In this document: piece by piece, positions 48,471 through 58,910 of the stretch
How the letters are laid out: each line of letters starts with the position of its first letter
Position numbering within the stretch: position 1 is the first letter of the stretch
Source of the DNA: Climacteris rufus
Lineage: Eukaryota > Chordata > Aves > Passeriformes > Climacteridae
NCBI GenBank assembly: GCA_013398175.1
Contig: VZRZ01008255.1
Coordinates: 7,998 to 71,997 of the forward strand
Direction: 5' to 3'
DNA length: 64,000 bases
Program-made: the position numbers and the translations under genes
The notes under the pieces: model-generated
Told to the model about the DNA's origin: nothing
What the model saw: only the letters and a program-made list of their open reading frames with translations
Database searches by the model: none

Positions 48471-48476
48471 TGGAAC
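48471..48476. repeat. Target-site duplication TGGAAC (right)
   Basis: Right copy of the 6-bp duplication of the 665-bp LTR. Confidence 0.9.
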
Positions 48477-48560
48477 TGCCCACACTGAAACATCTACTGC
48501 TGTTTAACATGTCCTGAGGTATCCCCATTGTCCACACCATCTCCTGTATATCCCAAGGTA

Positions 48561-48566
48561 TATCTG
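48561..48566. repeat. Target-site duplication TATCTG (left)
   Basis: Repeated at 48,882-48,887 right of the short LTR. Confidence 0.88.
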
Positions 48567-48881
48567 TGTTGCCCTGATTTTTGCAGTTCTGGATGTTGTC
48601 ATTCTTTTCTAGCTAGTTTCTCACACTCTTCTATGTAAACATAGCCATATTATTGTAACTGTATCTTATCATTTACATTCCTTTCTCCTGGACACAGAAC
48701 TTTGATGGACATTTCCTTTGACCACTGTGATTGAGGGAGGAAGAACTGATTTCCTCCAATGAATAGTGATTTCTAAATGTATATAAAATAAAGAATGCGG
48801 GTCTTGCTCGCCCCTTCCTGCTCTTTCCTCCTTGCTGGTAACAGGTGTCTCTGTCTCTTCTTTTGTGTCGTTACTGCGACA
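48567..48881 (+). mobile_element. Short solo LTR, complete (315 bp)
   Basis: TGTTGCCC...TGCGACA ends are flanked by the 6-bp duplication TATCTG. A TATA box TATATAAAA at 48,780-48,788 overlaps the poly(A) signal AATAAA at 48,787-48,792. A pyrimidine-rich R-U5 follows (CTTGCTCGCCCCTTCC...). The short length and 6-bp duplication fit an alpharetrovirus-like or other class II avian element. It shows no evident similarity to the neighbouring 665-bp LTR. Confidence 0.9.
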
Positions 48882-48887
48882 TATCTG
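48882..48887. repeat. Target-site duplication TATCTG (right)
   Basis: Right copy of the duplication of the 315-bp LTR. Confidence 0.88.
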
Positions 48888-51800
48888 CAGCTGTAAGATG
48901 AAGTCTCAGAATCTCTATGACATCCCAGATGACACCATGTTTAGTCAACTGAATTGAGCCCCAAAAAGCTATTATCTTGACCCTAAAACTGGCTGGAGAG
49001 CTGAGCCATTACCTAGGACACATTAAATGCGCTGGATGTGGTTGAGCTTCAATTGCCAAGAAAATTACTTTGTGCTACCTGCAATAGCCAGCAGTACACA
49101 CGACATATGCATGGGACTGGCCTGCTTGACCCAGCTAAACATACAGATATTTGCATGTGGACAGCTATACCTAGGTGTCTCAAGCTGCAAACTCTATCCC
49201 GCTGTGTATAATACTTGAAATTGAATGGTTTCTAATAGACAAAATATAAAATTGAATATTTTGAATCACAACATTAATGAATTTGAATTATAAGCTAATG
49301 CTTATCTTGTTCATTAGACAAACAGGTGGAGAAATCTTAATAGTTAGAATTGCTTCAGATCTCAATTAAATCTTAAATCACTTTCTTTTGTAAAAGAGCT
49401 TTTGTTTTTTGCTTTTTTCCCTAGTACACAGCTGCACTTTATGATTGTAATAAATTACAGTCTTTCCAAAGTAATTTCTAAATCACTATTGGATGAACTT
49501 CAAAAATCAACCTTGCAATGGTACATAGCATGAATAAGCAGTAATTCAAGTGAAACTGTGCTTAAAAGACTAAGACTTTTAAAATATGTGTGCAAAATAA
49601 CAAAGTGAAAGTATTAATTCAGCTCTGGATTGCGTATTGCAATATGTTGGTATCATGCATGTGGTATTGTTACAACATATATGCTAGACAGTAAAATGAA
49701 TCTTTATTTAAGTTTTTGTCATTTTAAAAATTATTTGTCCGTACAATTTACACCATGGTGATTCAAAGTTTTTTTACATTTTATCATTCAGTGGGTAGGA
49801 TTAAAGTCACATTATAAAGCCTGAATTCATTGTCTGAGAAAAACATAAAATTAAAAACACACCACTTGTTTTACACTTCAGTAGTTGCATTACACATGAA
49901 CAATAAATTTTAAAAAATGAATTAACTTCAGCAAGGAATTTTCTCCCGTGGCTTGATAGATACCAACATGAATAAATTATTTAGCATGAGCATCTTCTCA
50001 CATTTCAAAAAAATTCATTAACAATGTTAGTATATCTTCACTGCATTAAATCTCCAAAGAGACACCAGTGAAGATGAGTGTTTAGCACAAACCCCTGTTT
50101 GAAGTAATGTTAAAGATCCTTAATAGGCATTAGATAATTTTGCAGAAAACCAGTGTGGTTTTAATAAAAAACTTCATTAGTATGAGTGGTGGATGAGTAT
50201 ATTTGATTTCCATGAGTGAGTGTATTCCTACCACTCTCTTCTTGCTGACAACTAGATAAACATAAAACTAAATTTTTTTCTTTTCCTGATGTTTTGAATA
50301 TTGTGACTAAACTTTTTATCTGTTCTTACTATCAAAACTGGTAAAGATATAAAAAACATAAATTTTCAACAATATATATGCAATTAAATATTCTTCAAAA
50401 TGTTTCAATATATGTTACAAGGAAACATCTTAGTTTTCTTTGTGGTGCATAGCAATCTTCCCTCAGAATGAGTTACAGGGTAAATTTACTTCTTGCAAAA
50501 CTGTGCAAGCAGTACTTTCACTGTATTTTAACATAATTTACTCTTGCTTCAGTGAACAGAACATTTAAATAGTTCCAAAACATGATCGTTAATAGGTTTG
50601 TTCCAAACATGCTCTACTATGATTCAGATGATGCATCTGATACAATGTGATTCTTCTGACAAGTTGAATTGACTGAAGATTCAGATACAGTTTACAATTC
50701 TCAGTGCCACCCCTAGTTTTGGTATTTAAGGATTTTTCCTGACAATACTTTACCAATCTTCACTTCTTCAAGGAGTATATGAAAGTGTTTCTGTCAAAAC
50801 CAGGAGCTTCATTTTTATTAACCTACATTTCTTAGATTTCTGTCAGATCCCATAAGAATCTGATTATAATTTTCCTTAGACTTCTTTCCCTGTCATCAAT
50901 ATACTATCAATATTTTCAACAGTAAGATACAGGGTATATGTCATTTTTTCATTTATAAGAAGGCTACCTTATGCCATTACTTCAATGTAAAGAAATGTAA
51001 GAATGTAAATTCACAGCACTCATATAATGCAAATGAGAAGCCAAAATAGTGTGCTTAACATTTTCTAAGTTTTTGTCTGACCTTTTACTAATCATTCTCT
51101 ATCATTTGTTAGATTTCATTAGATCTAGCATCAGATGCAAAATGTTTTATTAATGACATATCGAGGTGCTATTCTTGATTTGAGATATTCAAGCAATTTT
51201 TTATAGGTTGTCTGAATATTCAACAAAGTATGCAGTGCACAAGAGCTTTGAATTCACAAGGAAGTTACTGAAATTCATATGCAGAGAATTACACACATTG
51301 TTTCTAAAGCAGCAGGAAAACCATTTCTTTTTCCATTATAATTCCAGATAATTCTCAGTATTTGATATTGTTTTTGTCCTTTTATCCACCACTGAATTTT
51401 CAAGGAAAGGCTCCCTCACTGTCTGGCATTCTTTCTCTATATCTGCAAGCAGAAAGACAGTCTCTCATCTTCCAATTTTCCCTCCCTAACCAGCAACCAT
51501 TTTTTGGTATGAAATAATAGTGTTTCTGAGGGAGATGAAATGGAAAAGGATCACCAGATGAGGAATGGCTAATGAATATGGCTCAGAAAATGTCTTAGAA
51601 ACAAAATTAATGATCTGGGAGGCAGAAAAATGAGGGTCCCCTTGGCTTTTTTTTTTCCTTTGATTTTTTTTTTTTTCTTTTAAAGCTTCTTCTAGGAAAA
51701 TCATTGTCTGCTTCTGATTTATGACTCCCTGCTTTCATTGGAACACCTCTGTGGTAGAATTAGAATAGTGTGAAAGATCCTTGCAAATTAAAAACCTTGA

Positions 51801-52109
51801 GTTCAACATACTGATAAATACTGCAATGAAGTTAATGTTTGTTCCATTTCTGGTTCTACTGTAGAAAAGTATAATTGTCTCTGTTGGCCTTAACATTTCT
51901 GGTTTTCATCATTCAACATATTTTGTTTACATCAAAAAACATAACTAGCAGAGTTACCAGAAAAGCAGCTTGAAAGTATTTGGATTTGCATAAATAATAG
52001 TTGGGTCCTTCATCATCAAAAATTGAGGTTTATAAAATAACCTACCCCCCAAATGCTTCTGCTGAATTACTGACCCTTACAATCATTAATCACCTTGCTA
52101 TTAAAACAG
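48888..52109. other. Unannotated AT-rich DNA
   Basis: No gene or known repeat recognised. Poly(T) runs occur at 51,649-51,680. Confidence 0.5.
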
Positions 52110-52115
52110 GAAATC
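52110..52115. repeat. Target-site duplication GAAATC (left)
   Basis: Repeated at 52,771-52,776 on the other side of the LTR. Confidence 0.9.
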
Positions 52116-52770
52116 TGTCTCTCTGGCCGCTAACCACCCAGTGGTCTCAGCCAGCGACAGGATCTGGTGTCCACGCAGTGTGGCTACCAATGACCCGTCG
52201 GGCTGCCTGAGAAAGCAGAAAAGGCAGGCTGCAGCACTGCTGGTGCCTAGCAACTTGGCAAGGGTAAAAGATAAGAGAGAGGGCCAAAGCTGCGTCTTTT
52301 GTCCCGATTTTATTTCCACCCCGAAGGGTGTGGTCGGAAGGGAGACGGTCAGTCAAAGGCGTTAGGGAAGGGGAGACAGCACTTTTTAAAGGGGGTTGGA
52401 GAGAGAGGGGAGCAAGGGAGCAAGCCAATAAGGGAAGGACATGAGGTAACAGGGAACAAATCATAACATATCAGGGGAGGAACAGATACAAACCAACCAA
52501 TAGAGAACCGAACTGAACAGAACCTTCCAGCGCTTCATGCATAAAGAATAGGCTACATTATTAAACATGAGGGGTTTGAGCCAATGGGGAGAAAGGAACA
52601 GCGAAGCTTCTGGACGGGAGGGAGGAGATGCTGCGGGAGTGACACACAGTGGGTGTTAGCCCTAGACTTGGCCTTTGCTCTCGGATCCGCCCTCAGGGTC
52701 AGAGTCCTGGGTGGGGAATTCTACCCACTGTATGGCACTCAGCCCCAAGGTGGTCTGGGCCACCGCAACA
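52116..52770 (-). mobile_element. Solo LTR, ERVK-type, complete (655 bp), minus strand
   Basis: The element reads TGTTGCGGTGGCCC...GGCCAGAGACA on the minus strand, flanked by the 6-bp duplication GAAATC. On the minus strand there are several ATTGG boxes (plus CCAAT at 52,425, 52,497 and 52,581). A TTTAAAAA TATA-like box (plus 52,383-52,390) and poly(A) signal AATAAA (plus 52,309-52,314) follow, then a U5 of about 190 bp. No internal sequence adjoins it. It shares the general layout of the 47.8 kb family but has a different U5, so it is probably another subfamily. Confidence 0.92.
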
Positions 52771-52776
52771 GAAATC
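52771..52776. repeat. Target-site duplication GAAATC (right)
   Basis: Right copy of the duplication of the 655-bp LTR. Confidence 0.9.
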
Positions 52777-54540
52777 CTCAATAAAGTGAGATATTTCACA
52801 CCTCTCAGGGTTATTATTTCAAGATTACTTTAATGCATTTCATATTTTTATGAGCATGAAAAAATATAATAGAGAAGATAGGCATTTCATTTCCAAATGA
52901 GCCTTCCTAATGTACCACATTCCTCAAAAAGGAGAGAGTTCAAAGTGGTGTATGAAAGGCAAGAGAGTGTGACTGGAAAAATCACTCAGGTAGGATTTAA
53001 TGATCTGAGTAGGAAAGGAGGGAATGAAAGGCATAATATGGAGGAAACATCTAGAAGAAAACCTGATAAGAGTAAAGATGACAGTCAGTGCCAGCTTCAG
53101 CAGCAGTAAGAAATCTTCAGCTTAACATCTAATTACAGTAAATCTAAACAGGACAATGAATGCTGTGCCATGAAGACATACCAGAGCTGACAAATTGGTT
53201 TATTTAATGGAGGCAATACACTTGAATTACCTACACTCAAGCTAATAAACTTCATTACTCTGTAGCAGTTATTTGTCCCAGTGGAAAACTACAAAAATGC
53301 AGTTAGATATAAGACAGTGCAAGTGCCTCTGTCAAAACAGGTAGGGCAACAGGACAAGAGAAAAGGCATGAATGAGATGATCTAGGGGCCAAGGCACTGT
53401 TGAGTGATTTCTTTTGATACAATTAAAAGTTTAAGATGGCTTTTGGACAATACAGTCCCAGTATTAACCACTGCAGAGGATAAGAGGTGTTTTAGTACTG
53501 CAGGTGCACTAGAGAGTGCCACATCTTATTGGGTAGTAGCAGTCATGTTCAAAACTTTGTTTAACTGTTCTCTTACACAGTTCACGGTTCTGGTGGGGGC
53601 TTTCCAGTACTCCCAATTGACCTAATGTTATTTCTCTTATTAAAGGCAGGTTTGGCATGAAATTTCTTTATCTCAACCATTTTGAAGTCATTAGTAATTT
53701 AATTCTCCATCTCATTTATTAATGGACCTACTTTAGAGTGGTACTGATTTTTCCCTGATACATTTACACGAGCATATCTCATTCTCCTGTTGCAACTTCA
53801 TTAAGGGTGAGATAGTGCCGTTTGATTAGAGACAGTAACAAGGGGTACTTTTAAGCTTACATCCACTCTGTAAGTTAAGTTTATACTGTCAGTCAAGCAC
53901 AGGTCCATTGAAATTGAGACATATCATTGTTCATGACTGAGAACTAGCTCAGTCTCAGGCTTAGACTATATTCAAGAATACCCCAAAGGGAAAATTTCAG
54001 ACATCTCATGGTATACACAACCATCATTTTCTCTTACAAATTTTTGGATATAGTAAGAATGGAGATCAATTCAGAAACTGGTATTTTCAAAGAATAGTGT
54101 TACATAGTGATTTAATCAAGTTTGCATCTATAATAGTCCTGTACAGGTAGGTTATTTTTCATAGGCCAATGAATTTCAGACAGCTAGTATTTGCAAGGTG
54201 GCAAGCAAGTAATCCTCATTTCCTTGAGATACAAGGGCTGGAATCCTGCCGGAGTCCGCAAAAGTCCCCTTCTCTCTGCTGCTGTTTTAATACGTAAAAC
54301 TCTACTTTAACACTTTTTCCTTTAAGAACATATTTATTACTACAGGACTGATCTGACCACTAAAGTTTTTAGCATCTACCCTACTGGCTGGCCTGAAGTC
54401 AAGAACCCATTTAGGACAGAATCCAAACTACTTCCATTCCAGTTAGGCCTCTTCACAGGCCTTCCTTCCTGCCCTTTCTTAAACAAGATCCTGTCTTTGA
54501 GATTTGCCTTTTTTGTTTCTCACAGGTCTGGAATTGTTTA
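52777..54540. other. Unannotated DNA
   Basis: No gene or repeat recognised. The 52,897-53,109 frame is charged and polar but has no splice context or known domain. Confidence 0.5.
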
Positions 54541-54596
54541 GAACAGAACAGAAAAGAACAGAACACTACAGAATAGAATAGAATAGAATAGAATAG
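54541..54596. repeat. Pentanucleotide repeat (GAACA)n/(GAATA)n
   Basis: Degenerate GAACA units pass into five clean GAATA units: a compound microsatellite. Confidence 0.9.
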
Positions 54597-57500
54597 CACA
54601 GAATTATTAAGTCTTTGATACTTTGTTTTCTAGAAATGAATGAGGTTTCTTGTCGTCTAACTAGGGCTCCAGGTTATAAATGTAGAAAACCCTGTAGGAG
54701 GTAAAAAATATTGAATAGGAGAAATGTTGTATTGGAATGGACTTCTGGGTGTCTTCTTGCCTAATCTCCCACTCACAACAGGACTACAGTCAGCCATGGT
54801 TTTTTCTAGTCTTTTATTTTGTCTCAAAGGCTTTTGTCTTTTCTATGGTCCCTCTGATAATTTTTCCCAGATCAGAAATTTTGTTCTGTCTTACCAGTAG
54901 AGATCAGATAGGAACAGGAGCCATCAACCATTTAAAGCCTGATTCTCTGCTGGCATATAAAATATCATGTACCTTTTATTGCAGCAATACTTTTTACTTT
55001 GACAGCACTTCCAGGGTTACAACACAAAACTTTCAGGAAAAACTCCTAACAAGGTCAGTATAAAAAGTAGGCCAGTTCCCATAAAAGTTTAGTTATCCAG
55101 AAGTTATGTATCAAAGTATCATAAGTCATATATCTGTAACATATAGGCAATTTTTCCTTCCAGTGGAATTTGCTTAGGCTCTCTATACAAAAGAGGTAGA
55201 CACCTCAGAGAAAGATCTAAACGAGCCGGTGCCCTCTGAAGTGAGCTAACGACAATCAGCATGCTCAGCATGCAGCACCCTGAAGTCAGAAATAACTCAA
55301 GGCTTAATCAGAGTAGAAAGGTGCCTAAGGCACCTGTCTGCTTGAGGGGTGAGGGAAAAGGATATGTAGGCACAGACTTGCTGCCTGCATGTTTGGTCCC
55401 ACTATGACTGCATACTCCCTTTACTCCTGTCTTCCACTGGAGAAAGAGAATGGCGACTCTGGTCATCTTTTATCACTTGACAGTCATCTAAAAACAGGAA
55501 ACAAAATTCTGACTTTCAACCACCTTGTCTGTTGTTTTGTTTTACTTCTTAGTGGCTAATCTATATGACTTTTTGGCTGTCCGTTCTACAGACTTGTGAG
55601 ATCTTAATTCCTCCTTATGCCTTAAGAAATGTTTTTTCCAAAAATCAATCTATATAACATCACATCAACATTTCTTCTATGTTTACAGATAAGTGTGCTT
55701 CCATTACATTATTACTTACTGCTCAGCCAGCATTTCTTCTAATTCTGTCTTTGGCTTGATACAATTGTATATTATGTGTATATTTATGTATTAGAAAATA
55801 TGATGTGTATGATGTTTTAGTCTGAAATTTAAAAATCTTCACAGTGTGTTGTTTTTTGGTTTTTGTTTTTGTTTTTTTTAATGCATTCAACTTGCATGAG
55901 GTGGGAAAATGTAATGTTATTAGAGAACAGAGCAGAATCAAATACACTCAGTCCTCAACAATAGGGCCATGTAAGATTTTAGTCTATCATTACTGAGCTC
56001 TAACTTTTTCATGTGGAGGTGATTACAGCAAAAGAATATAAGCTTCTTATCCTAATGAACAAAATTATGTCACACCACATGAATCCCTGCTAAGACCCTT
56101 TCAATGAACACAAAATGTCATCTTACCTGTGGATCCTTAATTACACCCAAATATTTCTCATTCCAAAATAGCAACAACAGCAAAACCCACACCTACAAGA
56201 CTCTCATAAAGGTAAGACCTTCATAGATCACTCAGCTGACAACAATTAAATCTGATTTAAAACATTATAGAAAAGCTGTCAGATTCCACTGTGAGCCCTG
56301 ATTTTCAAGTCTCTGTGACTCATTCAATTTATTTTTTATAGAAGTGTATTTTACATAATGCTTTACATAATTTGGAGTCAAATTTGTAATAATTTTTTTA
56401 AATGAAGTGCAATATTTGTTGTAAAGAACTTGATTTTTGTCTTTCTTTAATTTCATAAGAATAGTCAAAAAAAAGGAAATGAGGATGTGGTTTGTATCAA
56501 GGGAATTCACCAACTCTCCCTCAAATTAATTTGAGTTTAATGAGTCTGAAAGAAGCCATTATACATTGTAAGTCAAGTGTTAAAATTCAGACCTGAAAAA
56601 GGCGTATAGGTATTTTATGGTTGTCTTTCAAAAGTGACTGTTGTCACCGTTCATATGAAGGAAGGCTCTGGCTCTCCGATTCTTGGGTCAAGACACTTAA
56701 TCTTCTTTCCCAGTCTTCATGACTGGGAAAGAGATAGTCAAATAAAAGAGTAAATTGGAAAAACACAGCTGAGAGTCAGCAGGAGTTTCTGAACAAAGAT
56801 ATGTCTCCTTTAGTTGCCTCTTGGTCAAAGCTGAGACAGAGTGCAGGTCATGAGGAGGCCAGCAGAACCCCACATCAGCCAAGGATTCAGAAGCACAGGG
56901 ATGGCACCGTCCATGGAGAATTCCTTAGTATCTTCGTAGAAAACTGAGTCAAACAAACTCTTTTGCTTTAAAATGTGTCCAAAGGAGGTAAGACCATGTG
57001 CTTACAATACTCCAGTAGCAAGGTCTCCTGCTCAGTGAACAGAAGACCAGACTTGTTCAGAGAATTCAAACCCTACAAAGTGTTTTCCTTCCATATCTGC
57101 TGGGGCCAGGCTGAGAACAGAGGGTTGGCAGGAACATCAGTTCCTCCCCTTATACTTATTACATATGCTTTCACACAGGGTTGCCTGGGATCACTGAATG
57201 TGAGCCTGGGAAAGCGGGTGGGAAAAACCCTTCCCAGCCCAACATGATCAACAACACTGAAGGTCAACACAGGCATTGAAGCACCAGATCCAGGTTCCAG
57301 ATGCAATGTCATCACTGACCATAATCACTCTGAGTCTCTCCCCATACAGAAATTGTAGACGACTCCAACCCATTGTGAAACCAAGCCACCAAGCAAGAAA
57401 TTATGCCACCTACTCAAGGTCTGGGAAAGCAATGAAGTATTTTTTTGAACTGTTGCCCAGGTGTTTCAGAGGAAGAATCTGAGGCACAGCCTCAGCCACA

Positions 57501-58408
57501 CCATAAAATCAGCCTTACGGGCTAGGAAGTAATCCACAGTTTAGATGTACCTGCATATTTCAAAAGGACTGCTTAACTAATGCATAAAATTCCAGTTTGA
57601 GCCAGTTGTATAAATTACGTTGACAGGATTACAACCAGTATGTAAAACCACAATATTTTTTAATACGACATGGCATTAAAGATAAAAATCAAATAAGAGT
57701 CGATTTCATTTCCTACACAAAGAGATGATTTATGAAATGAAGAGATTTTATTTTCCCCCAAAAAAATTCACATTCTAACATTGGTGGAAGAAGAGAAGCA
57801 AAACACAATTCAGGCTGTGAACTTCAGAGCTGCTGTTGAGATTACAGTGCTATACATTCAGACCTTGCCACACAGTGATTGGTATGCACAAATTGGTACT
57901 TAGGGACTGCCCAGGAAACACAAAACAATGTAAACATATTTTGCCAGCAGATCTTTCAGTATACAGCCCAAATTGAACATAACTTTACAAAAAGTGGAAA
58001 TCTTACAGTTGTTTAAAGGTAAATTATCTTCTGAGATGAGTTATTTCTTCACAGAGGACAGCTAATTTACTGAGATTTGACCTCCTGCCCCTTTACTGAC
58101 ATGTACTGAACATAAGTGTAGCCCAAGGGTAATGAATGGTGTTTGAATGAAAGATGTTTTACACCAAATTGTGACAAGGGTAATAGCATGTCACTGCGGC
58201 TACAACAAATGTCAGGAAAAGACTGAAACCATAATGACTTTAGAGTAATCATTATTTGCTGGTGGGAAAACTGCAACAGATTAATTCACCACATATCTAG
58301 TATGAATGTGGTACAGCTTGGTGTAATGTGAGCACAATTAGTGTGTCATTGTTCCCCAGTCTTAATGCATAAAATCCAAACTGATGCAGCAAGTTACATG
58401 TCAACTAG
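54597..58408. other. Unannotated DNA, nearly 4 kb
   Basis: No gene or known repeat recognised. A donor-like CAG/GTAAGA on the minus strand occurs at about 56,130, without a convincing acceptor. Confidence 0.5.
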
Positions 58409-58910
58409 TGTTGTGGTGCCTCAGGGCGTGGTTTGCGACTGGGCCTGGGACCGCCGGTTCCTTTTCCCCCTCCGTGTGGTGCCGGTTCCTTCCCCCCCNC
58501 AGCCCGACTGGCAGGGGCTGTCCCCGCCCAGGGGAACAGCTCATTGGTTCCCATGCCGGGTCCAGACAGCCGACTCACTGGCTGGCGCCACTGTCAATCA
58601 TTGCGGTCCTCTGCAGTGATTGGCTCTCCCGACTGCCCTCCCCTCGCCTCCATTTTATAACACGCCCTGAGCGCCATTTTGGCCGTCTTCTCTGCACCAT
58701 GTTCCAGTAATAAAACCTGCTGGTGATAAGCGGAAAAGAACCCTTTCTCGTCTCTTTATTTCCCTGCATAAATTAAACCGCTGTGCGTGAGCTAAGCCAA
58801 GATCTGCGGGAGTTCTGATGCTCGGCTCGCCTCTGATCGGAGACTAGATAAGGCCTGAGTCGCGTTATCTAGGCAAACAGGACCGATGCAAGAGACTCCG
58901 AGTTACTCCA
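58409..58910 (+). mobile_element. Solo LTR, same family as 22,410 copy, 3' end incomplete
   Basis: It starts TGTTGTGG and follows the 22,410-22,926 LTR throughout. The shared features are the hairpin (58,595-58,622), TATA TTTATAA (58,654-58,660), CGCCATTTT (58,672-58,680), poly(A) AATAAA (58,709-58,714) and U5 up to GAGTTACTC. The last roughly 17 bp of U5 present in the first copy are missing, and no target duplication is found. An N interrupts a C run at 58,499. The GC-rich U3 start differs considerably from the first copy, so this is a separate insertion. Confidence 0.9.

Noticed and set aside
56101..56170. Minus-strand CAG/GTAAGA donor with a short leucine-rich frame upstream
   Set aside because: The only possible acceptor is poor and an in-frame stop precedes it.
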